64,000 nucleotides of DNA from Berberis thunbergii (lineage: Eukaryota > Streptophyta > Magnoliopsida > Ranunculales > Berberidaceae). The stretch is from the NCBI GenBank assembly GCA_003290165.1, contig QNQO01009139.1:37622-101621 (forward strand), written 5' to 3'. Below, in pieces: positions 57,201-64,000 of the stretch. The position numbers and the translations under genes are program-made. The first letter of the stretch is position 1, and each line of letters begins with the position of its first letter. The notes under the pieces are model-generated. The model was not told where the DNA came from. It worked only from the letters and a program-made list of their open reading frames with translations, and did not search any database.

Positions 57201-60200
57201 GCCATCCATCATTCATGTCACTTTGTACAAAAATAAGCCTATCAAAAAGTTACATTCAATGACCTCCAATGAGACTTTCAAGTACACCTTTCAATCCTTC
57301 AAATAAATACTTGTTTAATAGGAACTCATTCGAATTAGAAACTATCCACAGAGCATATTTCAGTTCAAAGTTGCATTGAGATTGATGTTGATTTTAGAGG
57401 TTTCCTTACATGAGAGGTGTGACACCCTGATAGAATGGCGCCTAGCCCGAGAAGTGGTATGGTTGCGCCAGGAGGTTCGCTGGAAAGACGCCTAGCCTGA
57501 GGAGAGGTGATGGTTGCATCAGGTTGTGTCCCTTTTAGAAAATTGTCCAAGGGGAGATTCCGTAAGTAATTTGACACTGAGGCTTTTTCGGCTCAACGAC
57601 AAGAGCTTTGGCGGATGGTACCGGGAGGCCAGTGGTTCGATCCCTGTCAGGTCCATTTATTGGATGGTTTTTTTTTTTTGGAAAGCGAGCTGGGTTTTAA
57701 GGATCTCACAACCTATCAACAAGGTGCAATCTACAGGTCGACAACCATAAAAAAGAAACCATGCCGCAGGTGGGTCTCGAACTTAGGACGTTGGGGATAA
57801 ATCCACACAACCCTAACCACTAGACCATAACACGATTGGCTATTGGATGATTTCAATTGAGCATAAAACCCCACATCTCTGCTGGGGTACTATCGGTGGT
57901 TGGGTTCAGATTGTTTTTAGGTTTTCTCTAAAAACACACTTAAAGAGGATGAAGTGGTGTTCAACCTAAAAGGTAGCTATGATCCAACTTAAGGGTTAAA
58001 GTTCAAAATCAAAAGGAAAAGATTTTTTTATTTTAAGTTTCATGACGTATGATATCCATAGCGTAGGGGCATTCTAGCATAAGCATTTGCAATATGCAGT
58101 AGATGTGGATTGATTGCTTCCAATATTGATAGAACTAAACTACAACTAAGCGAAAGAATCTAATAAATTTATGATAAACCCTAATTTAAAAATAAATGAT
58201 AAACAAATATTTTTTTCATTCAATCAACCAACTACATTATAATTCTCAAGTCTTATTTATTACCCTAATGGCTTCTTTGGCAAGTAACTAATCTAACCCT
58301 AACCCTAACCCTAACTAACATAGGCTTTTCTATATTAGGCTCAATTATCCATAATACTAGTTAATTAGCCCGCTTACATATCCTTCAAAAGCTTTGAGCT
58401 TGAAGTGAAATAAGTCTGATGAACACAAGCAATCGGTTACAGTACATGAGGCAAAGTGCACATGAAGTAGACGACTTCGAAATTTGCCGCGATACGCACT
58501 TGCTAAAAATAGTTGAACCAACTCAGAAATGGAGCAAGGTGACTCAAAAAACCATAATTTGCATAAACCTTTTTTGCAAAGACTTTTGTGCATAAAGCTT
58601 GTGTTACAAAGAATTCACAATATAGATCCATATAATCATCGTCACTCACAGTGTTCACCGCTATAGAAACATCATCCTCTTGACCAAAAATAGGAAAGAA
58701 TTCACACAAGTCAAATGACCAACATGTTGAAATCGCGTACGTGTGACGTGCCCTTAACTTCCACAAAAAATCTGGAGGGGACTGACAAACAGAAATGGCT
58801 CATTTTGCTCTTTTTGCATATGTTCAAGTGTCTCTTTTTTCAACATTCTTATCTTGTCGTCAAATGTCTGTTCATCTGCTAGTATGTATGTTATTCCTTG
58901 CTTCTTCTTGCTTTCTCCATGCCTTTTTTATTCTCTCCGGGCACAAAATAGGTAAAGGGGGGCGCCAATCCATTTCGCTGAATCTCTTAAAAATTTCTAT
59001 AGTTCGGCTCAACCAATGGCATAATGAGATTAAGCAGTCACTAGCATGTGTAGAGGTGGTGTTAGAGGAGAAACGGGTTCAGATTGGGGTTTGGTTGTTG
59101 GATATTAAAACTGGGGACAATCATACAAGACACCGTGAGGTATTAGACTTGACATAGGCTTGGTCTATAGGAGTATGTTATGGGATGAAGAATGATATAG
59201 GTATGGGTAGGAATAATAGGGGTATGGATATTGGGAATAATAGGTGTCACTCAATTTTTTTATTTATTAATGAGGTGCTTACTTATTCTGAGGTGCACAT
59301 AATTATTGTTTTGAGTTAGTAGGTTTCTGCAATTTCTGGGGAGTTTTCTGAATTATTGGGTAGTTTGGGGAGGTACTTAGATATTTTGAAACAGTGTGAT
59401 ATCAGTACCTGTGAACACTGTCTGTCTGTGAATAGAACGACCTTGATTCTTTTTTTAACAATTTTCAATAAAGCTTTGTTTCTTCTCTTTTCTCGTCAAC
59501 CTTCTTCTTTTGAACCATTCCCAAACAAATCAACGAACTAGAACTAGAACTGCTTCGGCTTCTGATATACCAATTGATAGAGCTAAACTACAACTAAGGG
59601 AGAATTAAATAAATCTGATGATAGAGCCTAATTTCAAAGATAATTATTAACAAATATTTTTCATTCAATGCAACTACAATCTAATTCTCGAGCCTTATTA
59701 AAAGCCTAATGGCTTCTTTAGCAAGTAACTAAGAAATCCTAACCCTAACTAACATGGGCTTTTCTATATTAGCCTAATCATATGTAATACAATTTAACTA
59801 GCTCACTTGCATCAATATACTCTATTTTGGGAAAGAGTTCTTACATCAGAGACTATTTTGTAGGTTTGAAGAACAGATGCCGATTCTGGTAAAGTTTCAC
59901 TGTCTTCTTGGCAGAAGAAAACAGAACCTGTATCAAACCCAAATAAAAGAAATCAAACAAACTTTTTGGTTGACTTAGCTGTAGGCCTTATTTTAGTTAT
60001 AACTATTGAATACCTCGCGGAAAAAGGAATTAATTAGAAATTCTAAGAGAAAAATGCAGTTATTCCTTATTTGCTTTCTGTGTTCACACTCACTGTAACT
60101 CTGGAAGGTGTTATATTAGTTCAATTTAGTAAGATTATTCTCCTTTGATTGCTTATGATGCATCTATGCTTCTTACTAACTTGGTTGAAAATGATGTGTA

Positions 60201-63200
60201 TACGAGTGTCAATTTTTTCAAATTTTGTTCTGCAGTCTCATCTGTTATGATTTCTAAGGCGGCTGTTCTCTAATTTCCCAAATTTGTTATTGGTGTCAAG
60301 TTTGGCATTACAAAATCATAATGTTTACTTACTGAACAGACATTTTTCATTGCTGCACTGTGGCTATGCAATATGAAAAAGGACTGGTATCTGCCAATCT
60401 ATCCATCTTTTTATTTCTTCTTTAAACATTACTTCACATATGTTATTCGACTCAAATTTACTTTGTCCTTACTAAATAGTCGCTTGCAGTTACTGTAACA
60501 CTTTAATTTCAAAGTTAAATCGTTAACTGTTCTATTCAATGGAAAGTAGTTTGCTCGGTATAATTTCCATTACTTAGACGTGCAATGATGACATTAAGCA
60601 AAAAGGAAAGTGCCGGTCACACCTTTATGGCTAAAATGTTACAAATTGTAAGAAATCTCAGTAGAATGAACTGTTGTAGAAATCTGAAAAAATAATAATT
60701 GGATATAATGTTTTTTTTTTTTCACTGTGAAATACACACGTGGATTGGTTAATTCAATTATGCACAATATAAAATGATATCAGCACCACGTAAAGTATTT
60801 CCAATAAAAAAAAAAAAGTACAGAAACTTGTACAAATTGGCATTGATGAAGGTCATCCAAGTAAGTACCCAGTTGATTAGCTGAATTCTATGGAACTGAT
60901 ATAAGGATATGGAAGTTTCTCCTCGTAAATCTCCATGACGTGTTCTTCAAATCTAATTATGAAAAAGATAGTGTAGGTCATAAGCGATGTAACAGTATAT
61001 GCGTCATGCCTAATCATCTGATAAGCATCTTTGTGGAGAACTTTTACTTGAGGCAATTCTAATGAAATTTAGGATCCAATTTTCACATAATTTTTAGATA
61101 AAGTAGAAATATTGAAAGTAGGACTTGTGTTGAGATTTTTTTCTCCATCATGTTCCAATTGAATAGAAGACACTCAATTGCCAAAAGCAGGTGATCGTGA
61201 AAATTTTAAGAAACAATGATCTGTATAAACTTTTTGCTTGCTAACATAGTCAATATAGATCATTCTCACTTTTTTAACAGAAGGTAAATTGAGAAATACA
61301 TGAGGGCAAGCCATGAGGTTTACAGATCCTTGGACCCTTTCATGGTTACAAAGAAAATTCCCTTGAAACAAGGGAAAATTCACTACCAATTTAAATTCTA
61401 GTATTAAAGTGAACCATAGCTGTCTACTTGATACGGTGTATGGTACATATTCAACAACTATTGCTGTCATGGACTCATGGTCTTGGGGCCAAGCATAGTA
61501 TAAGGTGTCTACTAGGAAGCATGGAGCCAGGAACACTATGTTTGGGTTGCCAATGCTCATCAGACATGGCTTCACATGTGTCCTAGGATTAGTATCTCTT
61601 GATGGACACTCCTTTCACCGTGGATATGTTCTCTGACACCCCCAAAACCTTTCTCTGATCTGGTATCAATTGGAATGATGAATAAAATTAAACAGATTGT
61701 TATACTAGGACTCTCGTGCATAATATTTACATGTTTGGATGCAATTGTTTCTAGCATTTGGCAAAAGGATAGCCATGTTATATGTTTCTTTCCATTTTCA
61801 ATAACTAACTAATGAATAAATAAAGTATGAACATGAATATTAGCATACACAATTTATGACTTGTGATCTTGGATTATGATTTGAAGGATTTGATTAATCG
61901 TTGGAAGATCTTTTTTAAATGACGAGTGCAATATTAATTAACTAGGAATCAAATCCATAATCATTACTCTAGAAGTTTTATGCCGTTTATTTTTCAAATG
62001 ATCCAAGGAGGCCAAGATAGTGGATGGTTAGGCACTCAAGTAGAAACGTTCAACAAAAGTGTCCAAGTTAAGTCAAGCTAGTTAGATAATAACAACAACA
62101 CTTTCGGATAAACAAAGGGTTCCCACCATTATAAAGGCATTCCATGAGGAAGACTCGATGAGGACATCGACAGATTAGGTGGGGGAACAAGACATGGATA
62201 AATATTTGGGAGATTTAAACTTTTGGTCCCATCATTTGCACCAATTTTCGGAATGGATCCTATTGTCCAACTTCGTATTTGGGTCCCAAGTCGATGTGAA
62301 ACGACTTTTTTATTTTTATTTTTTATTTTTTTTATCCTTGGTTCAGGTTCTATGTGTATGGATTTTCATAAGAATTTGGGTAAAATAGTTGTTTCGTTTT
62401 GCAATCACAATCCTTAGTCCATGAGGTATTGAAATTCAAAAGCTAAGTTGGACGGGAGCTAGTACAAATGATCGACACACCATCAAAATTACCTAATATT
62501 TACTATTTTGCTATGGAAAACTTCTATTTTTTTTATTTGATTATCTAAGTATTCATCAATTATAAAATATATTCATTAATATTTAATCATGAGTAACAAT
62601 TCACATTACAATAACATTGTTGTTAAATCATTCATTCCTTAAAGTAATGTAGTTTGTTATGTAAAAAAAATAAAAATAAGAGTATACATTATGTCTATTC
62701 CTTGAATATAAGTGCAAGAGTATGCAAGAGGAGCTCTTGTTTGTAGTTAGTTCTATTTGTTCGTATTCATCGTTCCAATTGAGAAAATGATAGTAAAAAG
62801 GGTTTCGAAAAGTGTCTAAGGAGGTCAAGAAGCTCTCTGGAAGGCATGCACCACATGACACGTGTGAATCCTTGTCCAACACGTCTGGGGATCTGAATTT
62901 GTTCCTAGCTGAGCTACCATGACCCCTGTTGGAGATTTGTTTCCTCAAATTCATAAGATTGAGATATCCTTATATTACTTGGGGTTTTTTCCAAGGAGAA
63001 TTGAATAAAAAAGAACTGTACTTTTTTGGGAAAAATCTCTGATTCAAGGGTTGGATATGTTTAGTAACCACATGGTCGTTCCTCTGAGTGTAATTGTGAA
63101 TTCTAAAACATCCATTCAATGATGGTTATTTATTCTCACCAAAAACCGTGCAGTGATAGAGATTAAGTTATTGAATCAAGTCCAATGCTAAAGAGAGTAC

Positions 63201-63807
63201 TAAAAATAAGAAGATTAATTTCTGGCAGCTCGTAAATGTAATTAGGGAAACATCTTTTGATTCTATCAAAATATTACATTTAACTTGGCTGGGTGTTATA
63301 TAAACTGTGTTTCAAATGTTCGCACAATAGGCAGGTTTTGATTAAACAAGGAATTATTGCAACCTACTTATAGGGAAACCAATGACAATAATTATTTTTA
63401 ATAGATTACTCACGAATCTAAGCAAAAGGAACAAAATATGTATTTGGTACTAGTAATGCATTGGAGATGATGATACCTGCTTATCATGCAAACAAGCCAC
63501 AATATGCCCAAAAGCTCTTATGATCATTAAATGTCATTCTGGTTAATCTATGGTTCTTTGCTAATCTAAATCACTAGATCAAGGTTGGTTGCATTGCTAT
63601 TTGCATCGTGCGCTTTCCTCATAATTTTTGGGAAGAGATTTGACTTAATTAAAGAAATTTCATATGTTTCACTTTAATTATTTTGATATATTGTTGAATT
63701 GGCTGAACAGGTCTTGTTGGGATCGGTTGGCGCTCTTGCACTTATGACAGTTTTGTCCGTAATCATTGGACGAATATTCCATTCAGTTCCTGCACAGTTT
63801 CAGACTA
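42124..63807 (+). CDS. CMT1: GDT1-like (UPF0016) chloroplast manganese transporter, CMT1-like; 5 exons visible, 3' end outside window
   Basis: Exons at 42124-42235, 44744-44888, 56056-56239, 60340-60386 and 63711-63807 join with consistent splice phases (1, 2, 0, then 1 at the last donor) except for one lost base in exon 4. The product starts with a Ser/Thr/Arg-rich, acid-poor stretch fitting a plastid transit peptide. A membrane segment (FMVLVGCALAFSLITF) and the family's cation-binding motif E-x-G-D-K follow (FVSEIGDK), split from its Thr by intron 3. Exon 5 (LLGSVGALALMTVL, SVPAQFQT) is nearer to Arabidopsis CMT1 (GDT1-like protein 2, inner envelope) than to PAM71. The family moves Mn2+ (and Ca2+) into the chloroplast for photosystem II. 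The second EWGD half lies beyond the window. Ortholog call from memory of family sequence. Confidence 0.82.
42236..44743 (+). other. CMT1-like intron 1, 2.5 kb
   Basis: GT...AG bounded (acceptor tttatag at 44743). Contains a (CCCA)n microsatellite at about 44497-44518. Frames at 42291-42587 and 43672-43982 show no known domain. No bounded transposon was recognised. Confidence 0.6.
44744..44888 (+). CDS. CMT1: CMT1-like exon 2
   Basis: 145 nt, entered in phase 1 and left in phase 2 (donor GTAAGT at 44889). Encodes basic then Gly/Ser/Asp-rich sequence (VCVKVVAQASSIGSGGYERR), consistent with the end of a transit peptide and a short stromal/linker region. Confidence 0.75.
45201..45755 (+). repeat. 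Tandem duplication, unit about 287 bp
   Basis: Both copies start TTCAATGTATTTATCTTATT (45201, 45488). They share ACCCCCACATGCGTGC, an AAAGAAAAGAAAGAAAAAAA tract, ACAGATAATTGGTTATGAGG and CAAGAGGATAAAT, with a few substitutions and indels. Confidence 0.88.
46063..46300 (+). pseudogene. LINE (L1-type) fragment, C-terminal end
   Basis: The frame reads MWKDSLGSFAILWVLWKGHN and NNKTLNFRGI, the W-K-x-x-P...ILW-x-x-W-K-E-R-N region at the C-terminus of plant L1 ORF2 proteins. Isolated piece without an RT core. Confidence 0.6.
46295..46510 (+). mobile_element. Possible TRIM remnant
   Basis: TGGTATCAAAACC (46403-46415) resembles an initiator-Met PBS and GCTAAGGGGAG (46483-46493) a polypurine tract before TGTTGAGTC (46494). 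The internal gap would be only about 90 bp. The flanking sequences (TTGAGTGTAT... and TGTTGAGTCT...) are not clearly the same LTR, so the call is weak. Confidence 0.35.
47600..47830 (+). pseudogene. LINE (L1-type) fragment, RT C-terminal part
   Basis: The frame from about 47638 reads VSKKGRLVLIKSMFASIPVN and, later, YMEKIMRGW, matching LSxGGRxTLIKSVLxSLP...IEKIMR that follows the RT domain in plant L1 elements. Confidence 0.65.
49380..49863 (+). repeat. Tandem duplication, unit about 242 bp
   Basis: ACCATGTATGAT starts both copies (49380, 49622). CACTAAACATGCC, a G-rich run, GGTGACAACATG, AATATTATAACCTAT and ATAAGAGCATTTAACT occur in the same order in each. Clearly diverged, so old. Confidence 0.85.
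51218..51797. mobile_element. hAT-like non-autonomous element rich in CGATTAATCG palindromes, 580 bp
   Basis: Perfect 8-bp direct duplication AGCTAGAG at 51210-51217 and 51798-51805. The enclosed ends are CTATG...CATAG, a 5-bp inverted repeat. Subterminal zones on both sides carry repeated GATTAATC motifs: AATTAATCGGCCTA near 51283 and CCGATTAATCGG near 51642, ATCGGCGAAAAATCGCCGAT near 51682, GATTAATCGCTGATTAAT near 51761. Repeated subterminal motifs are typical transposase-binding sites of hAT elements. No ORF. Confidence 0.62.
51952..52462 (+). other. Two overlapping unrecognised open frames
   Basis: Frames of 84 codons (51952-52206) and 91 codons (52187-52462). The second is acidic/Ser-rich (PEEDYISDESKGDDDFKEV) with a basic end and has a less random look. 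No known domain recognised. It may be a piece of a transposon or of a captured gene in the intron. The direct repeats at 52434-52620 begin at its end. Confidence 0.3.
52434..52620 (+). repeat. Tandem duplication, unit about 97 bp
   Basis: AAGGCCAAtGCTAAACAC and AAGGCCAAcCCTAAACAC start the two copies (about 52433 and 52526). Both continue through GCATTGAGCA and GTAGCTTTCAACCTCAA to CAAGATGATTAGTAT. Confidence 0.8.
53330..54480 (+). pseudogene. LINE (L1-type) 3' fragment
   Basis: Frames read LIKWIWRFGNENDYVWRHVI and KYGA (53342 on), FSVKVWYQAL (53780 on) and the zf-RVT-like CVLCDQAKEYIDHLLLSC (about 53985-54040), in the order found downstream of RT in plant L1 ORF2. Stops and shifts interrupt it. 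The 3' part has gggaatttacaatcctcccc, similar to 53212-53235, suggesting an earlier LINE 3' end just upstream. An A/AAT-rich tract lies at 54633-54690. Confidence 0.72.
54900..55240 (+). pseudogene. LINE (L1-type) fragment
   Basis: The frame has LVAEFWQQDNISSGWILQF then RRNLNEWEMEEFSAFENLL, the W..xFRRxLxxWExxxFxxLL region of plant L1 ORF2. It lies downstream of the fragment at 53330 although it should precede its FSVK part, so it is a separate copy. A similar tail sequence (TTTCTATTGATGAT) occurs near 54516 and 55431. Confidence 0.68.
56056..56239 (+). CDS. CMT1: CMT1-like exon 3 (membrane segment, EIGDK motif)
   Basis: 184 nt, acceptor ttggcag at 56055, donor GTAACA at 56240, leaving phase 0. 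Encodes NKPLVRLPYSVS, a hydrophobic segment and SGFTAAFTLIFVSEIGDK. The Glu and Asp of E-x-G-D are the family's predicted cation ligands. Confidence 0.85.
56818..56930 (+). repeat. Triplicated GGTGGTACCATGAAGGCCAT block
   Basis: TTTGGTACGGTGGTACCATG and AAGGCCAT recur three times (about 56818, 56864 with two changes, 56901) separated by TCTTCT/TG-rich spacers. Each contains the palindrome GGTACC. Confidence 0.8.
57580..57930 (+). mobile_element. Older tRNA-derived SINE, interrupted
   Basis: CGGCTCAACGAC (57589-57600) resembles a pol III A box and GGTTCGATCCC (57634-57644) a B box at tRNA-like spacing, on the + strand. The sequence is split at 57666 by a second SINE and resumes at 57850. Ends are not defined, so boundaries are approximate. 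Confidence 0.5.
57667..57840 (-). mobile_element. SINE insertion, 174 bp, with target duplication
   Basis: Minus strand: starts GCCAATCGTG. The A box GGTCTAGTGGTTAGG lies at 57826-57812, the B box GTTCGAGACCC at 57782-57772 and a 3' A-run at 57679-57668. Flanked by perfect TATTGGATG at 57658-57666 and 57841-57849. tRNA-like promoter, poly-A tail and target duplication together define a SINE moved by LINE machinery. Confidence 0.85.
58127..59811 (-). mobile_element. Short non-autonomous LTR element, 1.7 kb
   Basis: Two direct repeats, 58127-58378 and 59575-59811, both start TGATAGARCTAAACTACAAC and end in CA, with shared GGCTTCTTT.GCAAGTAACTA and CTAACAT.GGCTTTTCTATATTA. On the minus strand the right repeat is followed by TTGGTATATCAGAAGCC (59574-59558), resembling an initiator-Met PBS with a 2-base insertion. 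Possible flank duplication CAATAT (58121-58126 and 59813-59818, one base off the LTR end). Internal 1.2 kb has no recognised domain, so it is TRIM/LARD-like. Confidence 0.65.
58291..58313 (+). repeat. CCCTAA short array inside the left LTR
   Basis: AACCCTAACCCTAACCCTAA: about three hexamers. The partner LTR has only CCTAACCCTAA at about 59738-59748, so the hexamer expanded or shrank after insertion. Confidence 0.75.
60340..60386 (+). CDS. CMT1: CMT1-like exon 4, 47 nt, frame-disrupting
   Basis: Acceptor tgaacag at 60339, donor GTATCT at 60387. Starts TFFIAAL, the continuation of E-x-G-D-K-T-F-F, and in another frame ends AMQYEKGL, which joins to exon 5 in phase. The family has LLAMQYEK here; CTGTGGCT has one base fewer than needed between CTG and GCT (60358-60365). 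As read, translation leaves frame after AAL. Confidence 0.8.
60387..63710 (+). other. CMT1-like intron 4, 3.3 kb
   Basis: GTATCT...gaacag. AT-rich. A 133-codon minus frame (61174-61575) and a shorter one (62628-62954) are present. No bounded transposon was recognised. Confidence 0.65.
61174..61575 (-). other. Unrecognised 133-codon antisense frame in intron 4
   Basis: Begins MKPCLMSIGNPNIVF and has a fairly even composition (LVDTLYYAWPQDHES, NLPSVKKVRMIYIDYV). No domain recognised; no promoter or partner gene is evident. It could be a chance frame or a transposon relic. Confidence 0.25.
63711..63807 (+). CDS. CMT1: CMT1-like exon 5
   Basis: 97 nt, acceptor gaacag at 63710, donor GTAAGT at 63808, leaving phase 1. 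Encodes VLLGSVGALALMTVLSVIIG and RIFHSVPAQFQT, the second membrane segment and following loop of the GDT1 family. Remaining exons lie beyond the window. Confidence 0.85.
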
Positions 63808-64000
63808 GTAAGTGCATTGGATAAGACTGTTATGAGTGTGATGTCAGTGACTTACATATGTAATCTTAAATTGTTCAAACTGTTAAAACTTTCATATGGG
63901 CAACATGATCATTTGGGCCTTGAAGCCTGAAGGCTTCCTTGCTAACTGCAAATGTTTTGAAAAAAAAAAGTTCTAAAAGGGTTTTTTTTTTTTTTTCCCC

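Larger units (their letters stand above)
56240..60339 (+). other. CMT1-like intron 3, 4.1 kb
   Basis: GTAACA...gaacag. It separates EIGDK from the following Thr. Holds a GGTACC repeat cluster (56818-56930), a SINE within a SINE (57580-57930) and a short LTR element (58127-59811). Confidence 0.72.

Noticed and set aside
57772..57826. A tRNA gene
   Set aside because: A and B boxes are present but there is no full cloverleaf, and the unit has a poly-A tail and target duplication, so it is a SINE.
58291..58313. CCCTAA array as an interstitial telomere
   Set aside because: Only about three units, and the same place in the partner LTR has one and a half; it is local expansion in an LTR.
1..64000. 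CRISPR arrays, operons or other prokaryotic systems
   Set aside because: No short regularly spaced repeats with unique spacers; the gene content is plant nuclear and transposon-derived.

Overview
This window is nuclear DNA from a flowering plant with a large, transposon-rich genome. The retroelement lineages (Tat/Ogre-like, Tekay/Del-like chromovirus, Athila-like), Mutator-like and hAT-like DNA elements, L1-type LINE pieces, tRNA-derived SINEs and a plastid-targeted gene with multi-kilobase introns all fit an angiosperm. The species cannot be fixed from the sequence. Nothing looks bacterial and there is no CRISPR array.

Region 1 (1-26562) is a three-level nest of LTR retrotransposons. The oldest is a + strand Tat-like element: a protease remnant at 295-825, about 133-bp tandem repeats at 2689-3340, an antisense extra ORF at 22735-25745 and a 3' LTR at 25871-26562. 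It is split by a decayed minus-strand Tekay/Del-like chromovirus (3' LTR 4213-6656, broken gag-pol 6715-11225, PBS 22245-22258, truncated 5' LTR 22263-22733). That element is split inside gag by a young, complete minus-strand Athila-like element (11226-21997) with 1944-bp LTRs differing at three bases and a perfect ATGGC target duplication. The Athila-like element encodes Gag and protease but no reverse transcriptase or integrase, so it should be non-autonomous. Small hAT-like MITEs sit at 3347-3894 and 23868-24153.

Region 2 (26603-36073) holds two captured host-gene fragments. A 2.9-kb Mutator-like element (26612-29542, perfect 9-bp duplication TTATGATGA) carries the 3' half of a lysine/histidine-type amino acid transporter gene with introns, making it a Pack-MULE. 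A rearranged Tekay-type LTR copy (32305-36073) carries first- and last-exon pieces of a dCMP deaminase gene, without the catalytic centre.

Region 3 (36832-41550) is a 4.7-kb Mutator-like element with long terminal inverted repeats and a decayed transposase. It ends about 570 bp upstream of the only host gene recognised.

Region 4 (42124 to beyond the window end) is a + strand gene of the UPF0016/GDT1 family, most like the chloroplast manganese transporter CMT1. Five exons are visible, separated by introns of 2.5, 11.2, 4.1 and 3.3 kb. These introns contain LINE pieces, a hAT-like MITE, a SINE inserted in an older SINE, a 1.7-kb non-autonomous LTR element and several tandem duplications. Exon 4 is 47 nt where the family pattern predicts 48, so as read the gene carries a frameshift; this is either real inactivation or a sequence error.
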